50,214 nucleotides of DNA from Aliidiomarina quisquiliarum. Lineage in GTDB: Bacteria; Pseudomonadota; Gammaproteobacteria; Enterobacterales; Alteromonadaceae. A model generated the notes under the pieces. It was given only the letters and a program-made list of their open reading frames with translations. It was not told the DNA's origin and made no database searches. Shown here in pieces: positions 1-8,413 of the stretch (positions within the stretch are counted from its first letter, which is position 1; each line of letters begins with the position of its first letter). Made by a program: the position numbers and the translations under genes. The DNA lies in assembly GCF_023922585.1 (NCBI RefSeq), contig NZ_JAMFTN010000007.1, forward strand, positions 22,954 through 73,167, given 5' to 3'.

Positions 1-891
1 GCACGAGCAGGTCTGGGTTGAAAACGCTTCGTTGATTTCTTCAAAGACAATACCTGCGTGAGCGCACTTGTATTCCAATATTGTCTTGATGCTACCCCAG
101 CCGGCATCCAATACGGATTTAGCCATCTTGGTTTTCACCAATGCCAGGGGCTTAACGTTACCCACAAAGATAGCCGCGCTGTTATTAACCAGCTTGCGCG
201 TAAATTTGTGGATGTTATCTTTTCGCCGGTTGGCGATTTTGGCGTGTATCGCCTTCACCCGGTGTTTCTTTCTGGCCCGCTGAGCAATGCCCATCTGCTG
301 TTGCAGCTTGCGGTATTCGCCATTGGCCAGCTGCTCCCCATTGGATGCGGTAGCCGCCTCTTTACAACCCAAGTCGATACCGACCAATGCGGTACCCGTT
401 GAAGGTTTAACGTCAACACTGACCACCACATTAAAGTACCAGCGGCCCCGTGCATCTTCCGTAAAGGATGCGGTTCTAAATTGGTATTGGGACAAGCCAT
501 AGCTATCCCAGACACTATAGTATTGGCCGTTAAAAAAGACCTGTCCGTTTTTGAATTTGGCCGCTCCAGTGTTGACCGGGACCCAGCCTAATGAACGCCG
601 GGTGCCACCGGACTTACGCCATGATAGCTGGCGCTTTTTAAATTGATTGCGGCGGGTGACGTACTCTTTGGATAGACACTGAACCGTTTGACTGTGCAAA
701 CCCAACGCTTTCGATGCGCCATTGGTGTATTTTTGGATGTCGAAGTTGGACAAAAACACACCTCGCTCCCTGATACTCCGCGAACTGAGTTCGTTGATGT
801 AATTCCAGACAAAGTTCACCTGCCGAGCTTGGTGATTAAGCACGGTACGGTGTTTGTCTTTAATGCGAAGTTTCAGGGTTTTGGTGTGCAT
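1..891 (-). CDS. tnpB: TnpB/OrfB of an IS200/IS605-type element (partial, runs off left edge)
   Basis: Reading the minus strand from an ATG at 891 gives 297 open codons to the window edge. The N-terminal half is basic and resembles the OrfB N-terminal domain. Around residue 165 it has the RuvC-I motif VGIDLG, and near the edge EEINEAFSTQTCS, the RuvC-II glutamate followed by the first cysteine of the zinc finger. TnpB is an RNA-guided DNA nuclease. Its guide (omega) RNA normally overlaps the 3' end of the gene, which is outside this window. No tnpA is seen. Two small hairpins just upstream (913-975) resemble subterminal palindromes of an IS200/IS605 left end. The reading frame has no internal stop, so it may be functional if complete. 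Family assignment is secure; activity is inference. Confidence 0.88.
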   Translation of the reverse strand, partial: MHTKTLKLRIKDKHRTVLNHQARQVNFVWNYINELSSRSIRERGVFLSNFDIQKYTNGASKALGLHSQTVQCLSKEYVTRRNQFKKRQLSWRKSGGTRRSLGWVPVNTGAAKFKNGQVFFNGQYYSVWDSYGLSQYQFRTASFTEDARGRWYFNVVVSVDVKPSTGTALVGIDLGCKEAATASNGEQLANGEYRKLQQQMGIAQRARKKHRVKAIHAKIANRRKDNIHKFTRKLVNNSAAIFVGNVKPLALVKTKMAKSVLDAGWGSIKTILEYKCAHAGIVFEEINEAFSTQTCSC

Positions 892-912
892 ACTGTTATT
901 ATATACAGGTTG

Positions 913-975
913 ATGTAGTTGACAACAAATCGGCTTACGCCGATGCGCTTATATCCCCGCCCGTATTGGGCGAGG
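913..975. mobile_element. Putative left end of the tnpB element: two short hairpins
   Basis: Two short inverted repeats lie upstream of tnpB: ATCGGC-TTAC-GCCGAT and CGCCC-GTATT-GGGCG. Small subterminal hairpins are characteristic of IS200/IS605 ends. The exact boundary cannot be fixed without an empty site. Confidence 0.45.
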
Positions 976-977
976 CT

Positions 978-1157
978 TTACGCGCTACAAGGTAAATTTG
1001 AAGCGCCATAGATATTGCCTTCGTAGTACACCACATCCATGTCTTCATCCATGCTAACCGCCACAATCCCTGAGCCTTTTGCTATCGGCATTTCCGCATC
1101 CATGTTGTCTGGAACCAAAATGCGTGCAGTGGAGTCGTTTTGATGCGCTGTATTCAT
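978..1157 (-). CDS. Small protein of unknown function, C-terminus possibly altered by the tnpB element
   Basis: 59 aa from an ATG at 1157, preceded by a good GGAG Shine-Dalgarno. A longer in-frame version starting at 1277 would run into the IS5 remnant and is not favoured. The protein is acidic in its second half (SMDEDMDVVYYEG) and not recognised. It stops immediately beside the tnpB left end, so its last few residues may be IS-derived read-in. It is squeezed between two mobile-element remnants and could itself be a fragment. Confidence 0.45.
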   Translation of the reverse strand: MNTAHQNDSTARILVPDNMDAEMPIAKGSGIVAVSMDEDMDVVYYEGNIYGASNLPCSA

Positions 1158-1235
1158 GATTTTTCTCCAACAATCACTGTATGTCGGAGTATCATCTCTT
1201 GAATCTGATTTAGCGCAAGAAAATTGGAAGTCTAG

Positions 1236-1632
1236 GGCCTGTTGACGTTTCACATGGGTAGCCAAAGGAATGCACATGCCATGGCTACCACACTTTCATA
1301 ATTTCGCTTGAGTTTGTCATAGCGTGAAGCCACTGCCCGGTAATGCTTTAGCCGAGCGAAGATGTTCTCCACCAAGTGTCGGTAACGATAAAGCCCCCAG
1401 TCCATATCAGCATTGCCTTTCACTGAGTGTTAATGGCCATTGACATCGGTCATTCGCAAGTCACGCTTGTTATAGATGTCATTGTGAAGCAGAATTACTT
1501 TCAGCTTCGACCAGTGTTCATCACTGAGCATCAGTCGGGGCATAGCAAACTCGTATCGATGTTGGGTGAGATCTTCAAAGATACGAGTTTGCACTTATAA
1601 TTCAATAGCTTGTGACGAAACGTCAACAGGCC
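1236..1632. mobile_element. Internally deleted IS5-family element (397 bp, MITE-like)
   Basis: Perfect 16-bp terminal inverted repeats bound the element: GGCCTGTTGACGTTTC at 1236-1251 and its complement at 1617-1632. Inside are only the two ends of an IS5-family transposase gene. A clean target duplication is not obvious (flanks CTAG and ATAG). It could be moved in trans by a full-length relative but cannot move itself. It lies 50 bp upstream of the chemotaxis gene and may have replaced part of its promoter region. Confidence 0.85.
1250..1543 (-). pseudogene. IS5-family transposase remnant (N- and C-terminal pieces joined by a deletion)
   Basis: From the ATG at 1543 the sequence encodes about 36 residues of a typical IS5-family N-terminus (MPRLMLSDEHWSKLK) and then a stop. 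In another frame, the segment ending at 1250 encodes the family's C-terminus (HLVENIFARLKHYRA ... CAFLWLPM). The catalytic DDE core is missing. The C-terminal stop codon overlaps the inverted repeat, as in full-length members. Confidence 0.85.
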
Positions 1633-1681
1633 ATAGAGAAGTAATAATTTTTTTTGTGCACATATATTGAAGGCGACTGTT

Positions 1682-3235
1682 ATGAAAAGTAATCGATCTG
1701 TAACTCAGCGTGAACAAGTATTCTCACCCGATGTAAAACTCATTTCGGGGACTGATTTGCAGGGCGTTATTACCCACTGTAATGATGGTTTTGAAAAGAT
1801 CAGTGGTTTTTCTCGTGAGGAGTTGGTGGGCCAGCACCACAATATTGTACGCCATCCCGATATGCCTAAAGAAGCCTTTGAGGTGATGTGGCAGCACCTT
1901 AAAGCAGGGCGTCCATGGATGGGGATGGTAAAAAACCGCTGTAAAAATGGTGATTTTTATTGGGTCAGTGCTTATGTCACGCCGATCACAGAAAATGGCC
2001 AAGTCGTGGGATATGAGTCGGTGCGTTCATGCCCTGAACGCATTGATGTGGAGCGCGCAGAAAAGGCCTATGCACGCATTCGCAATAAAAGTTTTCAAGT
2101 ACAAATACCTCGTTCGATCAAGCAAGTATTACTGGCTGTAGCTTTATTGATTCCAGCGGCGATTTTAGGCTACAGCCTGTCACCCATGATCAGTGCGCTG
2201 TGGCTGGCTGCAGCTTTAGTGGTCTTTGGTGCTGTATTGAATTATCAGCATAAACAGGATTTAAATGCGATCAATCACGAGCTAAAAGGTGTTTTTATGC
2301 ACCCATTGGCTGTCACCACCTACACCAATCAATGCGGTATGGCCGGTAATATTACGGTGGGTGTGATGAGCTTGCGTGCGCACTTAGATACCGTACTGAC
2401 GCGTATTGAAGATGCATCGCGCCATGTGACTGAAGAATCACGTCGCGGCTTAGCGTTGACTGAAACAGCGCGTGGCGAGATTATCAACCAAACGCAACAA
2501 ACTGAACTGGTTGCTAAAGCGATGCAAGAAATGTCGTTGGCCATTCATGAGATTTCGGAAAACGTACAGAAAACCGCAGGGCAGGCTGATCACTCCAGTG
2601 ACTTGGCCAACCAAGGTGTGGAAATTGCGCATATTACTCGTACCTCAATCGAGCAATTGCGCGGCACAGTGTCGGATATTGGTCAGGCAGTTAAACAACT
2701 GGCGCAACAAACCGATGCGATTGCGCTTGCAGCCGCTTCCATTGAGACCATTTCGGATCAAACCAACTTATTAGCCCTCAACGCTGCAATTGAAGCGGCA
2801 CGTGCCGGTGAGCATGGTCGTGGCTTCTCGGTGGTGGCTGATGAAGTGGGTTTGCTGGCCTCCAATACGCGTGACTCAGCTAAGAATATTGGTCACATTG
2901 TTGAGAGCCTCAGCGCGCAAGCGGCGACCTCGGTGCTGGTAGCTGAAGAAGGCGCTGCTGATGCAGAGCTGGGTTTACAGCGTGTGGTTGAGTCAGAAAG
3001 CATGTTGCTGGGTATTGTAGAAGCGGTCAGTAAGATTTCTGCTATGTCTGAGCAAATGGCCACTGCGGTTGAAGAGCAAGCCATGGTGTCGCAAGAAGTG
3101 AACCGCCAGGTTGCGGAGATTTCTGAGCTGGCTAATCGCAGTTTAGAGCGCACACAAGACAGTGCAGAAAGCATTCGCAGCTCACAGCGTGTGTCTGAAC
3201 AACTGCATGAGTTGGTCAATGGTTTTAGAGCTTAA
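1682..3235 (+). CDS. Aer-like methyl-accepting chemotaxis protein with N-terminal PAS domain
   Basis: 517 aa. The ATG at 1682 is chosen over an upstream TTG (1667) because GAAGG lies 8 nt before it. Residues about 20-120 form a PAS domain of the aerotaxis type ([28 protein letters not shown]). Two hydrophobic segments follow around 145-190. The C-terminal half is an MCP signalling domain containing the hairpin tip [23 protein letters not shown]-like core. The family senses redox or oxygen through a PAS-bound cofactor and signals to CheA/CheW at the membrane. There is no periplasmic ligand domain between the membrane segments, consistent with cytosolic sensing. It is a monocistronic gene just downstream of the IS5 remnant. 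The cofactor and ligand are inference. Confidence 0.9.
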   Translation: MKSNRSVTQREQVFSPDVKLISGTDLQGVITHCNDGFEKISGFSREELVGQHHNIVRHPDMPKEAFEVMWQHLKAGRPWMGMVKNRCKNGDFYWVSAYVTPITENGQVVGYESVRSCPERIDVERAEKAYARIRNKSFQVQIPRSIKQVLLAVALLIPAAILGYSLSPMISALWLAAALVVFGAVLNYQHKQDLNAINHELKGVFMHPLAVTTYTNQCGMAGNITVGVMSLRAHLDTVLTRIEDASRHVTEESRRGLALTETARGEIINQTQQTELVAKAMQEMSLAIHEISENVQKTAGQADHSSDLANQGVEIAHITRTSIEQLRGTVSDIGQAVKQLAQQTDAIALAAASIETISDQTNLLALNAAIEAARAGEHGRGFSVVADEVGLLASNTRDSAKNIGHIVESLSAQAATSVLVAEEGAADAELGLQRVVESESMLLGIVEAVSKISAMSEQMATAVEEQAMVSQEVNRQVAEISELANRSLERTQDSAESIRSSQRVSEQLHELVNGFRA

Positions 3236-3248
3236 CACGCCGTCATCG

Positions 3249-3279
3249 CCCGCTGTGCAACCTCTCGATGCACAGCGGG
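3249..3279 (+). terminator. Hairpin after the chemotaxis gene
   Basis: 11-bp perfect stem (CCCGCTGTGCA with its complement) and 9-nt loop, 13 nt after the stop codon. There is no strong T-run, so it is a probable terminator or 3'-stabilising hairpin. Confidence 0.6.
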
Positions 3280-3361
3280 TTATCAGGTTATTGCTAGGGA
3301 AGGAAAAAAATCAGAGCGACACCGAAGTATCACTCTGGTAGGCAAGATGGATTAACAAGGT

Positions 3362-4270
3362 TTAAAGCTGCTCTACATGAGCAATATGGCCACCGTTTGG
3401 GTAAAGCGAAGACAAAATCTCACTGACTTCATTCAGTTTATCTAAACCTTTAACGAGCGCCCACCAAACACGCGCATCACCGTCCCACTTAAAGCCGTTG
3501 GCTTTGAGTTGATCTTTCACCTCAAATGGCGCACCAAACGCCTGAATTTTGAAAGATTCCTTTTGAGCATTATCAAGCATCTGCTCAAAAGCTTTAGGCT
3601 CCACAAACAAGACCCAAATAACAGCCATGCAGTCAATGGTGGCTCGATGCGCATCATAAAAGAAGTGCTGATGCGAAGCGATTTTAGGCAAGCTCGAAGA
3701 TGGGTAGCCAAGTGATTTCCAGTCAATATCACCTTTGCAAGAGCACACCCATTTCAGCCCTCTTAGCTGCGGGAACCGATTTTCGAAAAAAGCTTTGTCG
3801 AACGCGGCATTATGCGCCACGATAAACTCAATACCGCTTAAAATTTCAGATACATTGCTTGTAGGGAATGTTTGCCCTTTCAAAATATCATCGGTTAATC
3901 CTGTGACTTCGGTAATAATGCTTTCCAGAGGTCGTGCCGGTTGCTCTAGCGCGCTTAGCGACCCCAAAATGCTTGTTAATCGACCAGCGGAAGGGCTGTA
4001 CGATGCACGGATAATACCTACTTCAATCGCTTCGTCTACTTCAGGGTTAAACCCAGTTGTTTCCAAATCGAGAATGGCAATCTCTCGCTCATCGCCAACC
4101 GGCTCGTTGAGTGCAATCGGGAAGGCGATATGCTTTTCTGGGTTGCCAAAAACGTCCGTCAACGGAATGCGATTCAACACAAAGTGATCGGGCCCGAGTG
4201 AGTCAGGGGTGCGCAATCCGAAAGCTTTCAATGCGCGATGAAAATTTGATGGTAATGAATTAACGGTCAT
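3362..4270 (-). CDS. DnaQ-like 3'-5' exonuclease (DEDDh family) with a C-terminal DUF5710-like segment
   Basis: 302 aa from an ATG at 4270, preceded by GAGGA. A longer in-frame start at 4399 would overlap the upstream gene and lacks a comparable ribosome site. ExoI is AILDLETTGF (Asp68, Glu70), ExoII is FIVAHNAAFDKAFF, and ExoIII is the HRATIDCMAV region with His and Asp. The family includes the DNA polymerase III epsilon proofreading subunit and stand-alone nucleases. The last 60 residues (LKANGFKWDGDARVWWA) resemble the small DUF5710-type domain common on plasmid proteins. It is the last gene of a minus-strand run that also holds a ligase, a sliding clamp and PRTRC genes, which suggests a role in plasmid DNA maintenance. 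A specific partner is not visible. Confidence 0.85.
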   Translation of the reverse strand: MTVNSLPSNFHRALKAFGLRTPDSLGPDHFVLNRIPLTDVFGNPEKHIAFPIALNEPVGDEREIAILDLETTGFNPEVDEAIEVGIIRASYSPSAGRLTSILGSLSALEQPARPLESIITEVTGLTDDILKGQTFPTSNVSEILSGIEFIVAHNAAFDKAFFENRFPQLRGLKWVCSCKGDIDWKSLGYPSSSLPKIASHQHFFYDAHRATIDCMAVIWVLFVEPKAFEQMLDNAQKESFKIQAFGAPFEVKDQLKANGFKWDGDARVWWALVKGLDKLNEVSEILSSLYPNGGHIAHVEQL

Positions 4271-4337
4271 AAAATATTTCCTCATGTAACGTACTGCGTT
4301 TGAAATGTTCAGCGGAAAATCGCAAGCAGAGCAATAC

Positions 4338-4742
4338 CTATTCGCCCATTGCTCGACGAGCACACGTAAACCCAACTGATTCAGGGTAGGGGATTCCATT
4401 TTCGTTCAGGTGAAAAAATTCAAGGCGGTCATCACTATGCCACTTTACCGCAACAACCTCGCCCTCATAGGCGTCATCTGCATCGCGCTCTTCCGTATCA
4501 TTAAAATCTTTTAGCGCTTCTTCGTGGGCGTCTAACGCTTCTTTACGGGTTAAGTAGAGCGCTGGGGCAGAGCGGCCTTTTTTATCCATGAAAGCACCGG
4601 TTGACCAATCACCGTTTAAGCAGTGAATGGCATCTGCGTAAAAGAATCCGTGCTTCGCTCGAATGACGTTCGCACTTGCAATGGTGTGATCTTGATTGTC
4701 ACCCATGTAAATAAAAGCGGCTTGGGTTTTGGTGATACTCAT
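4338..4742 (-). CDS. Hypothetical acidic protein
   Basis: 134 aa. The ATG at 4742 has AAGGA 8 nt upstream and is preferred to a TTG at 4760. Residues 60-95 are charged and Asp/Glu-rich (DFNDTEERDADDAYEGE). No family is recognised. It lies 67 nt upstream of the exonuclease in the same direction and is likely in the same operon. It is probably a soluble cytoplasmic protein; no function is proposed. Confidence 0.7.
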   Translation of the reverse strand: MSITKTQAAFIYMGDNQDHTIASANVIRAKHGFFYADAIHCLNGDWSTGAFMDKKGRSAPALYLTRKEALDAHEEALKDFNDTEERDADDAYEGEVVAVKWHSDDRLEFFHLNENGIPYPESVGFTCARRAMGE

Positions 4743-4820
4743 CTGGCAGTCCTTGGTCAATTTGGTTGCATGAACATCATCTCGCAGAAATAGCTTCCCG
4801 CAAGTTAATTGGTAGCTCCC

Positions 4821-5099
4821 TTACTGATTGAGAATCGCATTTACGCGTTGCGTTACGCTCATCATCAGCGATCTGTTTTCGTAACATCGACAACCACCGT
4901 TATTCCCAACACTTTCAGGCGGTTTCATCATGCAGCTATTGGAGCCACACCCATCAGCTCGCCACACGTCATTAAGGCGTTGAAACTTGCCTGTTAGCGT
5001 TTCATGTTCATCAAGTACTTCTTCAAGATACTCGCAGACACGATTCAGCTCTTCGTTCTCTGCACGATCTACATCGCTTGGCCATACAAAATCATTCAT
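4821..5099 (-). CDS. Hypothetical small protein with a Cys-rich segment
   Basis: 92 aa with AGGA 9 nt before the ATG. The N-terminal half is an acidic amphipathic helix-like stretch (EELNRVCEYLEEVLDEHETL). The middle contains four cysteines (GCGSNSC ... GCRC), which could bind a metal. It is in the minus-strand run between two other small unknowns. No family is recognised. Confidence 0.6.
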   Translation of the reverse strand: MNDFVWPSDVDRAENEELNRVCEYLEEVLDEHETLTGKFQRLNDVWRADGCGSNSCMMKPPESVGNNGGCRCYENRSLMMSVTQRVNAILNQ

Positions 5100-5123
5100 A
5101 GTTATTTTTCCTGCGTTTAACTT

Positions 5124-5435
5124 TCAATCTTGCTGATAATTAATCAAAAAAGGCTCAATAGGCGCATCTTGGTCTAGCTCGACGTAGCGAAAGCCTTGTG
5201 ACCGCGCCCACTGCAAAAGGGCATAAACGCTTTCACCGACTTTTCCTGAAAAGAGATCGATGAACAGAGCATTATCTTCCGGCACAATGAAGAAGTAACC
5301 GTATTCACGCGAAAAGAAGTGAGAAGGTGCTGTAGCGAAATAAGGTAGATCGGCAGCATCTTCGTTGCTGATATGCGCAGTGGAAAGTGCAACGCCAGCA
5401 TTATGCTCTTTGGGTTGAATGGTAGGTTGGTTCAT
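5124..5435 (-). CDS. Hypothetical protein
   Basis: 103 aa with GGAG 9 nt before the ATG. It is compact and probably globular (YGYFFIVPEDNALFIDLF; a C-terminal helix with LLQWARSQGFRYVELD). There is no signal peptide or membrane segment. It is unrecognised but is expressed from its own short leader. Confidence 0.65.
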   Translation of the reverse strand: MNQPTIQPKEHNAGVALSTAHISNEDAADLPYFATAPSHFFSREYGYFFIVPEDNALFIDLFSGKVGESVYALLQWARSQGFRYVELDQDAPIEPFLINYQQD

Positions 5436-5559
5436 AGGTTGCTCTCCGTAGTTGATATAGTTCTATCATTTCACGAAGTTGAATTACCGCCAGAAATTAA
5501 GCATGAACAGTGCTATGTGGAGACTTATTTTGAATGACTGAAACTTTCAATGATGAATT

Positions 5560-5577
5560 GGGGAGCCGAAGCTCCCC
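5560..5577 (-). terminator. UUCG-capped hairpin after the ligase gene
   Basis: A 7-bp stem GGGGAGC/GCTCCCC closes a TTCG tetraloop on the minus strand, 10 nt after the ligase stop. The following T-content is modest. Confidence 0.65.
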
Positions 5578-5587
5578 GTGAATCGCA

Positions 5588-6715
5588 TTAATACCCGCTA
5601 GGACGTAAGCTAATAGCCACAGGCAGGAAGGGAACCCCATCTTTTGTTTTATTGAAATATTTCACCGTCAAAGGACGACCGACAGCGGTATCCGCTTTTA
5701 AAAACGCCTCATGCTTTTGGTGCATATCACCGGGGGCGGTTACACGGAATTTACTTCCGTTACCTGCACAGCATTCGTAAATAGCGCACTGAAGTACCGT
5801 TCCGCACTTAAGGGTTCGCGGTGTTCCTTTTAACACGGACAGCACCTCAAATTCATCGTCCTGAAAGTCTTTTACCTTCACCAGCGATTTTGAGCGCTTG
5901 TTTTGGTAGGGCGAGTTTCCATCACGAACAATCGTGCCTTCGTAACCTGCGCCCACCCAGCGAGCATGAAGCTCCATCAATTCATCTTCGCTATTTGCGA
6001 TATGCGTTTCGCACAAAACAATATGCTCATTGCTGTCATTAATGAGCGTTTCAAGTCGGCATAAGCGCTCTTGGTAGTTTTGATCTAACACCAAATCATA
6101 AACGTGATACTGAATCTGAGTGGTTTCGCGATGCGGCTTTTTAATAAGGGCATTGATTGTTTGTAATACTTGCCCGTGAATATAAAGCTCCCCATCAAGA
6201 ATAATGCCTTCTTCTGTTAAAACATCCTCAAGGGCTGCTTTAATGTGCGGTAAGTCAAAGAACTTGCCTCCACGGCTCCAGAGCAAAATTTCATTACCCA
6301 CTCGCGCTGCGAGGCAACGGTTCCCATCGAGTTTAGGCTGGGCGAATGCGGGGTAGTTAATGCGACCGACCTTAGAGAACTCATACGCCAGCATAGGTTT
6401 AGCTAGACCTAAGCCATTCGTGGCAACAGTTCCAGCTTCAGGTTGCTCGTAGCTATACCCTTTATCAATCTTTTTCCCGACTTTTGATTTAGCTTCACTG
6501 ATAGCTTGCTCAAGCGGGGTGGTTTCGTTGCTTCGACCGATGTTTTTACCCTCGGTCACAGTACGGGTGTTGATTACCGGAGTACCGCCGACCACTTTGC
6601 ACGCATGGGTGGTGAGTTGGGCATGACCGTTCGGTAGTGCTTCGACGATAATCTGCCATGAGCCAGTTTTGCCGCTGCTGTGATTGATAAAGAGAGTTGC
6701 TTCAAAAGCCGTCAT
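5588..6715 (-). CDS. ATP-dependent DNA ligase with N-terminal WGR-like domain
   Basis: 375 aa from an ATG at 6715 with AGGAG 9 nt upstream. Nucleotidyltransferase motifs are visible in order: motif I QPKLDGNR with the adenylated Lys128, motif III ILDGELY, IIIa YHVYDLV, motif IV YEGTIVRD and motif V SLVKVKD. A C-terminal OB-fold-like region follows. Residues about 50-90 (GKNIGRSNETTPLEQA ... KIDKGY) match the pattern of a WGR domain, known in poly-ADP-ribose polymerases and some bacterial and phage nucleic-acid enzymes. The enzyme seals nicks using ATP, unlike the host NAD-dependent LigA. An independent ligase fits replication or repair of the element itself. The WGR call is by pattern and less certain than the ligase call. 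Confidence 0.93.
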   Translation of the reverse strand: MTAFEATLFINHSSGKTGSWQIIVEALPNGHAQLTTHACKVVGGTPVINTRTVTEGKNIGRSNETTPLEQAISEAKSKVGKKIDKGYSYEQPEAGTVATNGLGLAKPMLAYEFSKVGRINYPAFAQPKLDGNRCLAARVGNEILLWSRGGKFFDLPHIKAALEDVLTEEGIILDGELYIHGQVLQTINALIKKPHRETTQIQYHVYDLVLDQNYQERLCRLETLINDSNEHIVLCETHIANSEDELMELHARWVGAGYEGTIVRDGNSPYQNKRSKSLVKVKDFQDDEFEVLSVLKGTPRTLKCGTVLQCAIYECCAGNGSKFRVTAPGDMHQKHEAFLKADTAVGRPLTVKYFNKTKDGVPFLPVAISLRPSGY

Positions 6716-6871
6716 AAGTTGCGCTCCTAATAAATGAAAGGGTAAGTCCGAAGACTGGAACCAATGTCTCACGCCTTTTAATCGACGCATCTTTTTTGGC
6801 GTCCTGGGGTTGATAGGACAATATGAAAGCTGGATTCCCTACTGAAAGTTTCAAATGAAAAGCAAATCAGC

Positions 6872-6898
6872 AAAAAAAGACCTGCACAACGGCAGGTC
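6872..6898 (-). terminator. Rho-independent terminator
   Basis: Stem GACCTGC/GCAGGTC (6879-6898), followed on the minus strand by seven T residues. It terminates the gene at 6924-7523 and separates it from the ligase transcript. Confidence 0.85.
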
Positions 6899-6923
6899 AG
6901 TCAACAGAGGCAATCAGTTGCTC

Positions 6924-7523
6924 TCAGAGGTATTTTTCATCAACCGTAAAATTCTCAAAGAGAACCATCTCATCGGGATAGAAGAACCCTTGAAAAGGGC
7001 AGTCTTTCGATGCGGGTAAGTCTTCATAGATGGCATCAGGGTTGTGGCTTAGCTTGATACTGAAAAGATCAGGGGTAACCTCAGCAATGGGAACACTAAT
7101 GAATCGACCAGATTCAACGAGCTCATTTGCGCTCGCACCCAACTCAGGAATAACATCAGAATAAGTGCCTCTGAAAACATTAACATCAACGCTCCCCATG
7201 GCTTGCTCGTGACGATGAAAAATAACCCAGTATTCGTCTGTTTTTCTATCCTTCTTAACATACCCACAATCAATTCCAATGCCGATGTGAAACAAATCAT
7301 CATCACTCAGAGCATCCAAGTCGAGATTAAGCTTTTCAGCATTCTCTTTTGCAAGCCAGACAAACCAATTGACACCACCGATAACACCAAAGCCCTCATA
7401 GCTATCTTCGCGGACAGGTGGCTTTCCGTTTGGCTGTATCAAATAGACAGGCTTGTGTTGAGCGACAGCACTGCTTGGAATGCTTTCATTGGTGTCGGCA
7501 GTAAGTTTTGAGAAAAATCCCAT
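6924..7523 (-). CDS. Hypothetical protein
   Basis: 199 aa with GGAG 7 nt before the ATG and a strong terminator after it, so it is a self-contained transcription unit. The sequence looks globular and cytoplasmic (GFGVIGGVNWFVWLAKENA; EYWVIFHRHEQAMG). No catalytic motif or family is recognised. It may be an immunity- or structure-type protein, but there is no evidence for a function. Confidence 0.7.
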   Translation of the reverse strand: MGFFSKLTADTNESIPSSAVAQHKPVYLIQPNGKPPVREDSYEGFGVIGGVNWFVWLAKENAEKLNLDLDALSDDDLFHIGIGIDCGYVKKDRKTDEYWVIFHRHEQAMGSVDVNVFRGTYSDVIPELGASANELVESGRFISVPIAEVTPDLFSIKLSHNPDAIYEDLPASKDCPFQGFFYPDEMVLFENFTVDEKYL

Positions 7524-7683
7524 GTGAAGCTCCGTAGTCGTTGAGTTTTGATGTGAATTACGATCTCACGGAATATGGATGACGCAAGAAAATACAAAAA
7601 TAAGCTCACACAAGCTTGTGCATGACAAGTGAAGTTAAAAATCGGGTTAATATAGCGGCTCTCTTCCAAAAAAAGGCACAACA

Positions 7684-8082
7684 ATGATTTTAAATTTAAC
7701 ACAGCACCCAGCAACGCCTGAGCAAAAGGAAGCAGGCGTCGTGGACTTAAGGGGCAATTCGCTGAAACATCTAAAAGCCCTCTTAACCTTTACTGACATA
7801 CCAACGAATAAAGAGCTTCAAGATCGCGCTCATGACATCGCCCAGCTTGTTATTCACAACGAGCTAGGTGAGGACGACAATGATCCGATTTTCCTCCAGG
7901 CAATGATAGGTGGAGCGCCGTTCTTCATGTCTTTTCTGGAAAGCGCTTTGAGAGAGAACCATGTTACCCCGCTATACGCCTTTTCGGAGCGAGTGAGCGA
8001 AGAAAATACAGACAAAGATGGAAATGTAGTAAAGCGTAATATCTTTAAGCACAAAGGCTTTGTCAATGTTCATGTAGAGTAG
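7684..8082 (+). CDS. Conserved plasmid/phage-type protein with N-terminal NLTQHPAT motif
   Basis: 132 aa. It begins MILNLTQHPATPEQKEAGVV, an opening seen in a family of small proteins on phages and plasmids; this assignment is from memory. It is the only plus-strand gene in the surrounding 15 kb, with an AAGG-type ribosome site. The 104-aa protein at 32697 begins in a related way (INLTPHDI). No catalytic residues are evident and the function is unknown. Confidence 0.7.
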   Translation: MILNLTQHPATPEQKEAGVVDLRGNSLKHLKALLTFTDIPTNKELQDRAHDIAQLVIHNELGEDDNDPIFLQAMIGGAPFFMSFLESALRENHVTPLYAFSERVSEENTDKDGNVVKRNIFKHKGFVNVHVE

Positions 8083-8124
8083 AAGAGAGAGGAAACCGCC
8101 CTCCCATGAAAGGAAGCGCGAGTG

Positions 8125-8394
8125 TTAAGCGTTGCAAGGTTCGTCTATTATTGGCTGACGTAGTTCATGGTGGTAGGCTTCGACCGTTGAAACGCCATTT
8201 GATAATACGTAAATTCCATCAGTCATCACCTCATCGAAAGAATCAAAGTCATCGGGATCTGGTGGCGTCACCACGGTAAACAAACCTGATGAGTGTTCAT
8301 GGCCAACCAGCTCGCAGACATCTTGCCAGTACACGGTATTACCGGCTGAAAAGATCGTTTTTGACGGGGCAAAAGGTATCTCGATAAAGCTCAT
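8125..8394 (-). CDS. Hypothetical small protein
   Basis: 89 aa from an ATG at 8394 with AGAGGA 6 nt upstream; the longer in-frame start at 8448 overlaps the upstream gene. It is acidic (TPPDPDDFDSFDEVMTDG). It lies 19 nt after the gene at 8414-8989 and is probably co-transcribed. No family is recognised. Confidence 0.62.
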   Translation of the reverse strand: MSFIEIPFAPSKTIFSAGNTVYWQDVCELVGHEHSSGLFTVVTPPDPDDFDSFDEVMTDGIYVLSNGVSTVEAYHHELRQPIIDEPCNA

Positions 8395-8413
8395 ATCAAT
8401 TCCTCTGTGAAAG

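Noticed and set aside
3509-4187. Plus-strand ORFs opposite the exonuclease gene
   Set aside because: They are opposite-strand frames of a gene with complete DEDDh motifs and have no ribosome sites.
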